A DNA stretch of 64,000 nt from Rhea pennata. Its lineage: Eukaryota > Chordata > Aves > Rheiformes > Rheidae. Under the pieces are notes generated by a model that saw only the letters and a list, made by a program, of their open reading frames with translations, did no database searches and had not been told where the DNA came from. The stretch covers positions 66,162,422-66,226,421 of the forward strand of contig NC_084666.1 of assembly GCF_028389875.1 (NCBI RefSeq), in the 5' to 3' direction. This document shows positions 50,811 through 63,549 of this stretch, in pieces (positions within the stretch are counted from its first letter, which is position 1; every line of letters starts with the position of its first letter). Position numbers and translations under genes: made by a program.

Positions 50811-52288
50811 AATTGGTCTTCTGGAAAAGCTACATATTCTTAAAAGTATAATTGTATGTTCAAAAACAGGAGTCTGTAAATATGGGCATAAGCTTATATA
50901 GTGTAATGATTGCAGCAGGCCCTTCTTTAACTCTTTCCCTGAACAGTTTTTACACTATCCCTTCAGGCAGCCATTTTATTGGCAGTGTCATTGGTGAAAG
51001 AAGTGCATTTTGCACCTTGTGGACATGCAAAATTGTCTCTGTGGATGACCATCTGTTAAGATTTGTCAGACTTATTTGAAGTAAGATAAGTCTTTTGAAA
51101 GTTTCAGCATGGTACAGATCTAGGGGAAGAGCAGGTTGGATTTGTTCTGAAACTTCCTGTATCTTGTGATGCTAAGAAAGAACAGGCAGAACTGATTACT
51201 GCTGCAGGACGGAGCAGTAGTCAGAAGGAATACTGCTCAGAGCTAGGGCAAAACACAAGTGGAGTCTAAATTACCTCCTTTTTTTAATCAGAATGTGTAT
51301 GAAGGTTATCGTTATCCCCTCCATCTGCTTTGTTGCCACGCTAATAACAATGCAAACGTTTTCTGCAAAACTAGGATAACCGTTTTTGCATTTTTTTTGA
51401 CTTATTAAAAAAAATACTCTTTTACAAGGCTGCCCTGGAACACTCTAATTTGAAGCTGCACTATTTAGAGAAACTTTACCATTAAGTAGTTCAAAGGAGA
51501 AGTCTTTTGATATTAACCTTCACTAGCAGAGAGTGCTGAGTATGAGTGTCATAGTCAAAAACAGGGTCACTGGGAAGATAAATGGACCAAAGAGTGTAGT
51601 TATTTATTCATGTTTTTGTGTGTGTTTGCATTGTAGAAGTCTTTGAGTGGCTGGGTTTTTTTGAAAGTCAGCAATGAAAAACGATCAATATTGGTGATGT
51701 GCTTGTACACAGAAAGGCGGTAATATGGTAAGAATCTGTTATTAATATAAACAGGTGCTTCAGACCTTTATTTGAGCTTTGGAAGTAGGAACAAGTTGGA
51801 TGCTTGCTGTTGAACTGTGAATACAGGCGTGTTACTAGTTTGTTTCTGGTAGAGCAGCATCCTCAGTGTGTGTGTGCACTTTCATTTTACTGGTACTGTA
51901 ACGAAGAGAGGCCGTGTTTCTAACCAGAACCGAATCATTGTATGGCGGAAAGGTTACTGTTAACAGCTTTCTACTTGAAACCCCAACAATTACTTTTTCA
52001 GTCTTTAACTTCTGGTTTAGATGGGGGAAATATGTCAGTAATCATGTGGCCAGCCAGGTCTTGCATTAGGCAATAGCATTAATATTTTTGTGCTGTATAG
52101 TGACTAGATTTTAGTTTTAACTTTAACATTTGGAAAACTCTTGGCTTTCCTTTTCTCCCACAGAAAAAGCTGAGGTCTCAAGTGGTGGCTAAATCTTTCA
52201 TGAAATAAATGAATTTGTTCCTGAGTTAAACCAAGTGGATGCCCTTCAATTTTTTTGAAGGGGGGGAATCTAGAAAATGTAATATAGC

Positions 52289-52310
52289 TTTTTTTTTTTT
52301 TTTTTTTTTT
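52289..52310. repeat. Poly-T homopolymer (22)
   Basis: Twenty-two T residues. The lysine run in the minus-strand frame across it is an artefact. Confidence 0.9.
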
Positions 52311-55300
52311 CTTCACATGCAAACCTGAACTTTTCATGAAAAGGAGGATGTTTTCCTTGGTGACCTACCTCTTATACAGCCTATATTAATATGGCCTGTT
52401 TAATGTTATCCTCTTCTTCAAAACCAAGAAAAGTGATGACTGGAAGGCATGTCATTGACTTCTGTAATCATGGTACTTGAAATATTCACAGTGTTGTGAT
52501 TACTGTAAAACTATAGTATTTCTATGTGTTTTTTGCCTTCCAAGTTTACTTCCTGTGTTTACTCTGTCTCACTTTCTCTTTTTCTTTCTTCTTCTTTTTT
52601 TTCCCCTTCCAACAACTTAACCTCCTGGCTGAGGTTTGCCATTAGATACTTATAAAATACCTTGTTGAACTAGGCAGGAGGAAAGAACAATTGTGCCAAG
52701 TTTGCAGAAGCTTTCTCACAGGCCCAGAAGTCCCCTGAATGTCTACTGAAGCTGCCAAATTCTGCATCAGGGAGTTATCAAGAGTCACAAAACTTTTCAG
52801 TGATCCAGAGAATGGAATCAAGCAGGAAAAAAAAAAATCCTATTTTGCTGGAAAGGACTCTGTTTGGAAGGCCTTCTGAATTGGCTGAGACCAGCTTATC
52901 AATAACCACCAACTTGCAGCCCACCTGTGTTACTTTCAGTAGATACGAGGTAGGGAGTAATTTCAGTGCAAGACTCAGCAGTCTGATACGTTTCCTTCCT
53001 CTTGCTTGTAAGAACTGTGAGCAGTTGGTGCCACACTTGATTGAAAAAGCCAGCACTTCATTTACAGAAGTAACTTCTACTTGTTGATGCAATCCCTGAT
53101 AGTCCAAGAGGAAATAAAAATATGACCCGAAAGTATTAATTGTAAACTTTCTGGCCTGCAGGGCAAAGACTATAAACTTTCTAAACCCTGTCTACAGATT
53201 GATTTAACTGAATTTCATGTTTTAGACTGGGCATATCTTGGATTGAGTCCAGGACATGAAACTGAACAGGATTTGGTGGCACTAACACCTCTTTACCTAT
53301 AGGAGGCAGTGTAAAAGAATGTGCCCACCCAATGACAGGCAAAAGAAACTTTACTACTAGATCGCTCCATGCTGCAAATCCTTTAGAAGTTACTGGAGCC
53401 TAGGCTCAAAAATGAGGCTCCTTAACAGTGATTTCACTACTGTGGCACAAAAGAAATTCCTTTAGCAAGAGGAGACAGATCTTCCTCTTTTGCTAGGCTG
53501 AAACTGGAATAAACTCCCTCTTTTCCACAGGAGTTAAGAATGATCCTAAATTTTATGCCTTTTGTTTCCCCATACAAGACACACTTTTCTTTGACCTTTT
53601 CTTCTGCATAATCTGGCAATTGTCTGTTAAAATCCAGATGGATCGCTGTAGCTTCTAGCAAAATGAAGAACTCTGTGGAAAGGCAAAGAGTTTAGACCTC
53701 ATTTCAGAGATGCTAATTATGTTCAGCTCAGGTTCTATGGCAAGATAACATAAGAACAAGTGAAAACAAGTATATTTACAGAAATACGTCATGCCTGCAT
53801 GTGTGATGACCTTTCTTTTGACTTTCTTCAGAGTTCAGAGATTCTCTCTGTTCCTGTCTGATTTAATCACCTAGCATGTGCTACCTTGCTGGGGGTCTTG
53901 AGGTCTCTAATATCTTACCTCTGAGAATTTCCCATTTTCCAGTCATTTTTAGGAGTTCCCTCTCCCCCTCCCCCCAAGTTGTCTCTTTTATGTTGATGTA
54001 TATAAACTACCTCAAGGTTTTCTTAAAAAGAATAGTGGAAGTAAGCCCACTAGTCCTCCCAAGAGGAAAACTCAGTGAGGTCAGTTATATTCCTTTTGCT
54101 TCCCGTTTGGTTTTGTTCCTTGCTATGCCTTGTAAAACAGCCAGGAAGATTTGTCCTAAATAACTTTAATTTCCTTTTATGTGGAGTATGATCCAATATG
54201 GACTTTTATTTTTCTCACAGTAGATCTACCAGGAATTGTTTTGAGTGTTGAAATCAAAAAACAAAGGGTGTTACAAACATATATCTTGTTACTTCCCTTT
54301 GACCATTTCACTGTTTGTCTTACTTTTTTGATCTCTATGTAGTTAATGCTTTTTGACTTATGAGCTGCAAAACTGAGACTCACCTTGCATATTTAGCTAT
54401 TGGTTATTTTAACCAGTGTTTTTATTTGGAGGAAGAAATATTTACATGATTGTAAATGTATTTCTTCATATCCTCTGTGAATTATTATTCAGGTTTTGGA
54501 TGTCTGAGGGTTTTATTGTTTAGAGGGGCATGAGATTAGCAAAAGTGCTGCAGGGAGGGATAGATTTCAGGAAAGGAGGAAGAATAGGGAGAAGGGACAA
54601 TGGGATATTTTGGTCCCTTACTATTTATTTTTATTTCCTATCAGGTTTCATTTTAACTCCTGCCAAGCAAGAAGAGGAATGTTACATTTTCCTGTTTCTT
54701 GCTACTGTTGTGTGTTGGCATCCTTTTTCTGTTCTCAATGTGGGTACCCAGAAGGAGTAATGGATCAGGTGGCTTTAGTAGGATTAACACATCTACTGAG
54801 ATTCATGGTCAATTTTCTCTCTGAAAACGCACTGTAAATTCTTGGAGTTTGTTGTATGATGTTACATGTCAAAGTCAATGAGAAAAATGTTGTGTTTTGT
54901 TGTGCTAATGCTCTTGCTAATATGCAAGTTACGTTTTTTGTTCTTTGAGATAGAACTTAACTTACCTTTATGTATCCACACTTGCTCAGCAGCTTGCCCG
55001 TGGTCATGTAGGAAACCAGCAACAGTCAGGAGTAGCATTTTAGCCTCCTGTTTTTTGGTCTTTATTCTCACCTGTTAAATCAGTCCTGCTCTCAAAGTAG
55101 TGCCACTTGGTGCTACCTGGTGCTATAATAAAACTGTTCAGTCTGACATACACAGCTCTGCTCTCATTGCTCTGCCTTTTGCTGAAGTTAAAGCATGTGT
55201 TTCATCCCCTAGGTACACGATATTTCTCCCCACGACTGAGATTCCAGAACAGAAGCAAGGACTGATATTTAAATGAGAAGAACACTTACTGTGAAGCTAG

Positions 55301-55867
55301 AGCTTTAGCTGTGTTCAGTTGTCTTTGTTTTCAGTAGCAAATCTCTTCCGTCTTCTTCAGAGTGATCATTGCTTCTGCCTTTTTTCTCATTTTTTCTAAA
55401 TGGAATGTTTACTGCATTTTAATATCTTTACTGGAAATGTTATGAGTGGAAAGTGGTCAAGCTGCTCCTAGCATAATATTTAGATGTTTACACTGTGTAT
55501 ACTGTCAGCCCAAATCTACATGGAATGCACAGAAGAGCTGTGCCTGGAGAATGCATTGGTATCTGCCTCTCTGAGGGAGAAAATATTGTTGTGCATTGGA
55601 AGAGTAACAAATTTACACTATTAGAGAAGACAATTAATAAACAAATTTTGATATTTTACCTTGGAGGGTGTGGCAGCAATGGTGCAAGGATGGTGCAAGA
55701 AAGCAGTTCTGCAATTCAAGCAAAAGTTGAAATTGCTTTTCATAATGGTCTGTGACTTGTGCATTTAATGAAAAGAAGACCTAAGAAACTTGTCATGTCT
55801 GTTTGCGGAATCGATCATTCTCTGTGTTAGAGATTCTGCCTTACAGGAGGAGTCTCACTGACCAGTA

Positions 55868-55906
55868 CAAACAAACAAACAAACAACCCCCCCCCCCAAA
55901 AAAAAC
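55868..55906. repeat. (AAAC)n with poly-C and poly-A
   Basis: Four to five AAAC units run into C11 and then A8. Confidence 0.9.
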
Positions 55907-56697
55907 AATTATTTTATCTTTTCTTACACTTTCTCTTGCCTCTATTTCAACTGAACTGTGTTGATTTGTGACCAAGACAATCAAAATAAAGGGCATTGAC
56001 AGTTTGACATTCATTGAGATCTGGTGCCAGAAAGCTTTTGGAAATTCGAACGTGTACAAAGATCAATTTTTTTGTGTGAGATTTCTTTCATAGAGATATT
56101 TTCTTATATCAGAATTCTGAGATGGACTGCTAGCAGTATTCTTTTTTAACGTTTGTCCACGAAAGTAAAATGGCAGATTGGCTAATTCTAGGATAGGTTT
56201 TCTAACGTAGTGCGGTTAAAAAGCTGTGGTTATTTCATATGTAAACTAATAATCAGCTAAAAGCAAGCTGAAGGGGATATTTGTCTAAATAATTCCTAGT
56301 TCTGTAGAAGTTTTACTGTATTTCATACAGGAAATATATTTCTAAGACTTAAGATATTGGATTGGCCATGAGGCGAAGCAGATCCATCTCTCTTCAGTCT
56401 TCTCTAATAAAGTTGAAGCGCTGGCTTTAGCTGTACAGAGACTGTGTTTTCCGTTTAATTCAACTAACGTAATAGCTGATGAAAGCTATCAGATGGATAG
56501 TCATGCAAAAAGAAACAGTGTGGTTGCTGAGCATGAACAGAGTGAGGGTTGCTAGGTAAGTGGCTTCACACAGCCCCAGCAGTTCAGGTGTACTTGTTGC
56601 AGGAAAGCCTCTTCACCGCAGGATGACAAGTTTACGGCTGAGCCTGCCCAATTCATGGCTTGTTATCAAGCCAGCTTATTTAAGAGACAGCTGCAGC

Positions 56698-56740
56698 TTT
56701 TTTTTTTGTTTGTTTTGTTTGTTTGTTTGTTTTTGTTTGT
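56698..56740. repeat. (GTTT)n microsatellite
   Basis: A T run followed by imperfect GTTT/GTTTT units. Confidence 0.9.
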
Positions 56741-57147
56741 TATTCACTGATGCTGCTTTCTAGAACTGGCTAAAGAACTAGTTCCTTTTAACATGTACTG
56801 GTAGAGTTAGCTGTATTATTCTCTATATCAGCAGTCCCTCCTGTCTTAATGTATCAGATAAGCATAACAGTTTACAGAGGATTAAGGAAATTCACTTAAG
56901 GACTGATAAATATTGTTTCTCTTATCTCTGTTAACCTAAACAATTTCTCTAAATGGGTAATAGTGAATGATCTTGAATAGGTTCTATGAAAATGAAGTAT
57001 TTGATTAAATAAATTTAAGAGGCCAGTCAGGCTTTACTTGTTGGTGATGGCAGATTCTCAAATAAATCATGATATCACGTATGAGTGGTCTTGTGATGGG
57101 CTGATTAACTATGTTAGGAATCCTAAACTGAATTTAAAATAGCAAGA

Positions 57148-57175
57148 TTTTTTTTTTTTTTTTTTTGGGGGGGGG
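57148..57175. repeat. T19-G9 homopolymer junction
   Basis: Nineteen T residues directly followed by nine G residues. Confidence 0.9.
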
Positions 57176-57580
57176 TGGTTTTTAAAGGGTTAGTTATTTT
57201 TCCAGAACTATGTGATCTGATGTCTCACAAGTTGTTATCAGAGATTGTAAGAAACTTTCATCATCCCCTCAGGATGATTACAAGAGCAATGTATGCCTAG
57301 GGCTTTTGCAAGCATCTGCAAGATGTTGAAGTTTATTACATTGTCATGTAGAAGCAGGGATAGATCAAAAAGCTTTTTCTGGCTGACATCTCTTTTGTTG
57401 CGTGCTGGTCAGCTGAAAGGGTAATGAGGTGGTATCTGAGCTATAAGGGAGGTATAAACAGTTATGTACTATTGCAAAGGCTCGAAGGTGACCTGTTTTT
57501 CAGGGTCTTGCATAACACCAAGTGCAAAGCTTCTAAAGCAACATCATGATACAATTTTGTTAGTGTTGCCAGGCCTTGTT

Positions 57581-57720
57581 CATAGATCATAGAATCATAA
57601 GGTTGGAAGGGACCTCTGGAGGTCATCTAGTCCAACCCCCAGCATAGCCCCGTACGGGGATTGAACCGGCAACCTTCGCATTAGCAGCACCATGCTCTAA
57701 CCAACTGAGCTAAGCTCATG
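57581..57720 (-). mobile_element. tRNA-Ile-derived SINE with CR1 3' tail (TguSINE1-like)
   Basis: Read on the minus strand, the element begins with a tRNA-like head: A box TTAGCTCAGTTGG (complement of 57701-57713), then GTTAGAGCATGGTGC, and B box GGTTCAATCC (complement of 57658-57667) followed by CCCGTACGGGGC. The head resembles tRNA-Ile(AAT). A CR1-type tail follows, with GGTTGGACTAGATGACCTCC, then AGAGGTCCCTTCCAACC and a terminal TATGATTCTATGATC. The element is non-autonomous: RNA polymerase III would transcribe it and a CR1 reverse transcriptase would mobilise it through the shared tail. The acceptor-stem 5' side and anticodon arm have diverged from tRNA, so it is not a functional tRNA gene. 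I see no target-site duplication, as is normal for CR1. As I recall, TguSINE1 is described from passerines; the exact subfamily is not resolved here. Confidence 0.88.
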
Positions 57721-58260
57721 GCATCTTGCTGATAAGTATAGAACAGAATTAGGTTTTTTTATTATTATTATTGATCCTCTTGACATTTGTGGTATCAAAT
57801 ACTGAGAGCATCTCATTTTTCCTCTTCCTTTGCTTAACTTGTGAAATCCTTTTGCTCTTATACTTGTAAACTTTTAGTAAATTATTATGTTTCTGACAAA
57901 TTCTGCTGCCATCTATCCTGGAGGGGATGGAGGATGGCTGTTCAGTGTTCCTGAATGACTAAATGCTCGTCACCTGTGTCTGCAGCTGGTCCAGTGAAGG
58001 TGTCTTAGGTGACTGTTGACTCTGTGTGAAAGGAAGAGGTACTGCTGGTGGCTTGCTCCCTTCTATGATTGCCTGCCATTTGGAACAGCTTCTGGTGCTG
58101 TTGCCATCATCTCTGTTACCTAAATTCTCATCTAACAGTAAGCATTGCTAGTAATCCTGTGTATATTTATTCCTATAATGATCTTGGACTATGCTGTGTG
58201 AGCCTAAAACTTATTTTTATCTAGAGTAGGAAGAAAAGAAAAGCTGAGTCTTTTGATCCT

Positions 58261-58307
<47 letters not shown>

Positions 58308-61300
58308 ATCAACTCACTGCTTTTGCTTGAGGTACTAAAGAGAATCCTTGTTTTCCTTCCTGTGTGAGAAAGATCATTAGCTGACTGTTACAATTTACAG
58401 CAGTTTTACCCATAATGCAAGGCAAAAATCACAATGACTAATAGTTTTGTTTCAGGCTGTCAGATATCTATTCTAAAATAAAGAATAAGACCACTTTATG
58501 GAACATATGAGATCACATCTGGAGGTGATAAAGGAGAGGCTTTAGGCTGTGGATGTGTTATTTTTCTTGTCCCTCTTTAGCACTTTTTTAAGTATAAAAG
58601 TTATAGTAACTTCATTTTAATAAAATCATCAAGTTCAACCTATCAGCTTCTTAAATACCCGAACACAGTATAGGAACTATAATACTCTCTAAAGATTGAG
58701 TGTAAAAAAGGTTTCTAAATTCTACTAATTTTCTAAAATCAGTAAAGCAAAAGCAAACTTACTATAACCTAGATTTGCTTTTCAGGTCTAATTTTCTGTA
58801 TTTTTTCTTGTATTTGTTTGGAAATTTCTCTCTCACTCTGTCTTGGAGTGACTGTTTATGGACGCAGTGATGAAGTTGAGTGTTTGGAAATCCAAACTGG
58901 GGATGGTGGTGGCAGTGGCAAGCCTGCCACTGTCAGTGATCAGCTGAATTTCACCTGTTTGGAAAGCACAGCTCTGTTCTCCGTTTATGGCAGAGAAAGC
59001 TAATGCGCTGGCTGGACTGCTGCCTTTTGAACTTCCATGGTAGTTTCCATCTTCTCAGTGGAAGTCTTTCTTGCTTGTTAAGGGCTGAAGGATTTGGTCC
59101 CTTTGTTCATAGGCATCTTCTACAATCCTGAAAACCCTGGCTTAGAAGTGAAGAGCAGAATTTTCCTTTCTGTCTCAACTTATCTTCTCATCTGTTTTGC
59201 TAGGACAAAAAAAGAAAAAAAGTTAAAACATTTAGACATTTAAAAAAAAAAAAAATTGGAAGGCTGTTGTCAGAAGTCTGACAAATTCAAATTTTGTTCC
59301 TGAGGATCTCTTCCTGTAAATTGCAGGTGGGGGAAAAAAGCAGTGCTGAAGAATCTGGCCCTACTAGGAGTCAGCAGAATGGGCAGGGATTAAAGCCAGC
59401 CTCCTCATAAAGAAACCTGAAAAATCTGAACAAATTCTCAACCAATGCAGTTTTTATCTGCTTGTGAAGCAATAGCATATGCAGGTTTTTAAATAAAGTT
59501 CTGCTATTTTTGCTTTCAAGAATGCAGATCTGTGCTTCCAAGTTAAACTTTTTTGCTTCAAACACTATTCTTTGGGACTCAGTTAATTCACTGGCTGCAC
59601 AAAAATTACAGTAGATGTAATGGTTTGCACCTCATTAGAATTAATCTCTTTAGGCAGGGTCATGTAACTCTTGTGTTGGAATTACATTGAGGAGAATTGT
59701 CAAACTCGTGTGATGAAACAAAAAGGAATATATTTAACTACTCACAAAGTACTTGACCAAAAATACTATTTTCTGCTGAAATTACAATACTGGGAAAACT
59801 TAACATATTCTTCATTTTTAGTCACTGACTTTACTTCCTTTGAAGTATAGAAATAATAATGATAGAATTTGTCTGTCTGTAAATGCAGTATGAATACATG
59901 CTATGTAATAGTCTTGAATTTGCTAGGTTTTCATGGTAACGTGCTGAAGGGTTTTGGTTTTTGACTCTCTATTATACAAAACAAATCAACTGCTAATTGA
60001 TAGGTAAAGGAATAAGGCATTTTATCCACCAGGTTCGCTCACTCTCTTTCTGTTTCTAATTGTTTGAGGTTTGATAACAGCAAAAGAAAAAACATATATA
60101 TTTATCCTCCAGGCTAATGTAGCGTCAGTTAAATAGACAATGTATTTCAGTCTTTCAGAGCAGTATAAAAAAAAGCCACTTCATTTCAGACTGCCAATAA
60201 CGTGCAAGAAAAAGATCATCCTGTGAAAAGGCTTGTTGCCTCTGTGACTCTGACAGGGTAACATTCTCAGTGATTTTGGCAGTCAGATCTATGAGATTTT
60301 GTCATTCAGCAGAGAGCAGAGATTCTGGGACTAGCACTAGCCATGTGGAGTGGCTGGTCTGTGGCTCCTGAGTACATGTTGCAAAGTGATTTGAGGCTGA
60401 GTGGCAGACCTGAGGTTCCTGCGTGGGATGCTCCTTCCCTGCCAGTCCCACAGCAGCACAAGAGACCGCTTTGGGGGCAGCGGATCAGCTGTCTTGTACC
60501 ACAAAGCTGCTCTCAGGAGTCTTCCCCCCCTTCTCTGGGGAATGGTGTGTAGCTGTGGGGCTTAGCCAGATGTGTATTTGGGCTCATGAAGTCTGATCAG
60601 AGGCTGGGAGTAGTTTTTCTCACACCTGGGTGTGGAGTATGCCTTTCATCCACAGATTTCCTTGTTCATTTTTCTTTTAAATTGACATTGGCAAATTCAC
60701 TTCATCTCTCTGAGTTAAGGGTAGAACATGTCTCTTGCTACATAGCCCCATGTTCTCTCAAACTGTGACATGTTTCTATTGGGATCTTGTTATGATATGG
60801 AAGCAATAGTGAGGGAAGAGGAGCTGGTGCCCAAGTGCAGTATACAAAGCATATTGGTCATCAGCTTTGCCTTCAGTATTTTTGAAATGCTGCCAGGAGG
60901 CATAAAGCTGAAAACTGTAGCCCTGTGGTGAGGGACCAGAAGAATGAACGAACTCTTACAGACAGCACAGAATAAGGCTGTTACTGCTGTTGAGGAGGTT
61001 TTTGGGTTACCAGATCTGTTAAACATTTTACCTTTCAGGCTCTGGGATTAATACAGAGACTAATGTGTATTCTTAAACAGCATAGTTTTGGTTTTTGTTG
61101 GTCTCATCTGCTTGATAAATATTTACTATGTGTATTTCACAATAGTGGCGTACAGACCAGGCCCTGACATCCTGAGCAAGGATTTGCATGACACACACAA
61201 TGAATGAAAAACTGGGCTTGATCCAAAAGGTGGGGTTTGCATTTCTTTTAGAATCTCTTTTGTTGTTCAGTCTCATCTTTACTGTGCTCAGTAAAAACAG

Positions 61301-63549
61301 AGTAATTCATACATTTCTAATTTGTGGTTGACAAGAAGCAGCAGCTTGCTCTTAGTCATCGTAATGGGTAAGACGGTCACTTGTTAAGTATTAAAATGAA
61401 GTTCCTAAAAATGAAGACCAGAAAAATTATTTCAACTTGAAGCATACTGTTATTAGACTTTTTGCAAGTGGACTTACAAACGTTAAACAGAAGTATACGG
61501 ATAAGAAATAGAAACTATTGAAAAGGAAACAGCATTCATGTGTTTCCTGTTTTATCATTATTTTATGTTTAACTTAGTTTGGCTGTGGCAAGATACACAT
61601 GACCTAAAACATCCTTTTGAAACAAATTTGCCAGCTTAGGCTGTGTTTATTCTGCATTTTGAGGAGATCTTGAATAAATGGATTAAAAGAATCTTACTTT
61701 CATTATAAAGCAATATATTATGATTGTATCAAATATTTGCTTTTCTACTTGTTGTATGGAAATTAAGTATGGATAACCTTAAGTTACTTAATAATAGGTA
61801 GTCCTGGTACTTTTTGGTGTCTAATTCATAGAAAAACAAATGTAGGAACTGAGTATAGGAAAAGTACATTTCTGTTTTTGTATGAAAAACAGCAAGGTTT
61901 TAATCACTACTATGTAGTATACGATTTAGTTTAGAAAAGTACCACTCTTTTTAGAGTGTAACAGATCATGATTTTCCCTCCTTCCCTCACTCTCCCATGT
62001 AAGAGAAAAAAATGTGCAAATCTTTCCTTAAAACTATGAAACAGTTATATTGTGTAAAAGTTGTCAGAAGCACTAGTGTGACTTGTAAACCTAGATTGTT
62101 GTTGTTTAAAACAACATTTTGAAAAACATTTAGTTTTTCAAAGGTGGTTCAGTCTCCAACTGTGGAGAAGGTCTAGTGGTGAGGTAGAAAAAAAATGAGT
62201 TGTGCTAAGACTCTGCCCAAACAATGGGACCGAAGGCAGCTTCCAGGTCCAAGTGTGTGTCCTGGTTACATCACGACTCTGTCTCAGGATGAGATGTGGT
62301 GCCTAGCATCCTTCGCCTTTCTGTTGCGCTTTCCAGGGCAAAGAAATTTGTGCATGTGGTGTTTGGTAGGATGCTTGGGTGGTGTGCAGCCTTGTACCAG
62401 GGGAGCTGTTGAACAACTGGGGGCCAAATTACATGCTGTGTGGCAGTGCAGGAAATAGAGGCCATGAGGGGGTTTCCAGGTGACTTACTGAGCTGACCTT
62501 AAAAAAGGGCATAGTTCATCTCATTTTAAACCCAGAACCAAATCTATAGAGCTGTAGAGGTTGGAAGTTGTACCAATAGCAGACGTGGAGAAGAGCTGGG
62601 CATTCATGTGCAGAATGCAGCAGCAGGAAGATACGCTTAGCTTCTGAAAAGGCTGGCATTTGTCCTGCTTAAGTGATCTGTATTATGTTACAGTAGACTG
62701 CTGACACTGCAGAATTTTGATAGATTAAGCTGCAGTTTGTTTATATAGATTTTTTCCTCTAAAGTTCAGTAATTCTAAACTGAAGGTGTAGGTCTTTAAT
62801 TAAATAAAACTATTTACATCTCTGTTTACAAAGCTTGTTTGGTATTTGGGCCGAAGATGGTTGCTATTTTGGGATTTAAACAGTAAGTTGTTTTTCAAAT
62901 AACTTTGCAAATATGAAATAGCTCCACAGTTGAGTGAAGAGTCTTCTAATCTAAATAGATGTGTTCCTGCTTTCGTTAAGGTACATGGATCATTGAACGT
63001 AATTCTGTTATCTGGGTCTTATATGTGCATAGAAAGGATCTTCCTTCCCCCACCCCTGATATCAGAGAGCACATGATTTCAGGAGAGTTAGCTTACATCA
63101 AAACCTTGGCTGGCACTGTGCAACTCGCAGTTAGTTCCATTCCTGAATAGTGACTGCTTCTCCAGAAATCTTTTCTGGTTCATATTTAATTAGTGACTTT
63201 TGGCAGTGAGAATGTTATTTAGGACAGTATATAGGTATATAGGTTTGAAAACAGGCCCTGTTCAAACTGACCACCGAAGTAAACATTAACTTAGGTTAGC
63301 AGTCTGTGAAGAAACTCTGTCAGGAAAGAGATGTTCAGAATGACTAGATGAGATTAGCCTGGTAAAGCACGTGCTGAGGAGATAATTTCTTTCCATTGCT
63401 TGGATGATGACAGGCACCACTGCAGACCAGAGAGAAATCAGACTGAAATGTTGAGTTAGGCTCACTAGTATGCTATCAGACTACTAAGGCTCCTGAAGGA
63501 GCCTGGCTCAAGTGGTTTACTAGTCATTATTCTCATTATCTATCACCTG
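57721..63549. other. Intron 1, AT-rich part between SINE and CR1 remnant
   Basis: No exon or gene was recognised. The main feature is a 41-base T homopolymer at 58262-58302. The rest is unique-looking AT-rich sequence. Confidence 0.6.
58262..58302. repeat. Poly-T homopolymer (41)
   Basis: Forty-one consecutive T residues, the longest homopolymer in the window. If it were a poly-A tail on the minus strand, the sequence at 58303 onward should be a reverse-complemented transcript end. I see no polyadenylation signal in the adjacent bases and no duplicated flanks, so I leave it as a simple repeat. Confidence 0.9.

Larger units (their letters stand above)
36441..57580. other. Intron 1, AT-rich body
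   Basis: No exon of PPP3CA and no second gene was recognised. It contains a tandem 16-bp duplication at 37108-37139, an ATT run at 40238-40258, poly-T at 42602-42623 and 52289-52310, a TA run near 43266, poly-C at 50796-50810, an AAAC run at 55868, a GTTT run at 56698 and a T19G9 junction at 57148. The longest open frame (164 codons, minus, 45430-45924) carries no motif I recognise. Confidence 0.6.

Noticed and set aside
57658..57713. A functional tRNA-Ile gene on the minus strand
   Set aside because: A and B boxes are present, but the acceptor stem does not pair, the anticodon arm is altered, and a CR1 tail follows directly, so it is a SINE.
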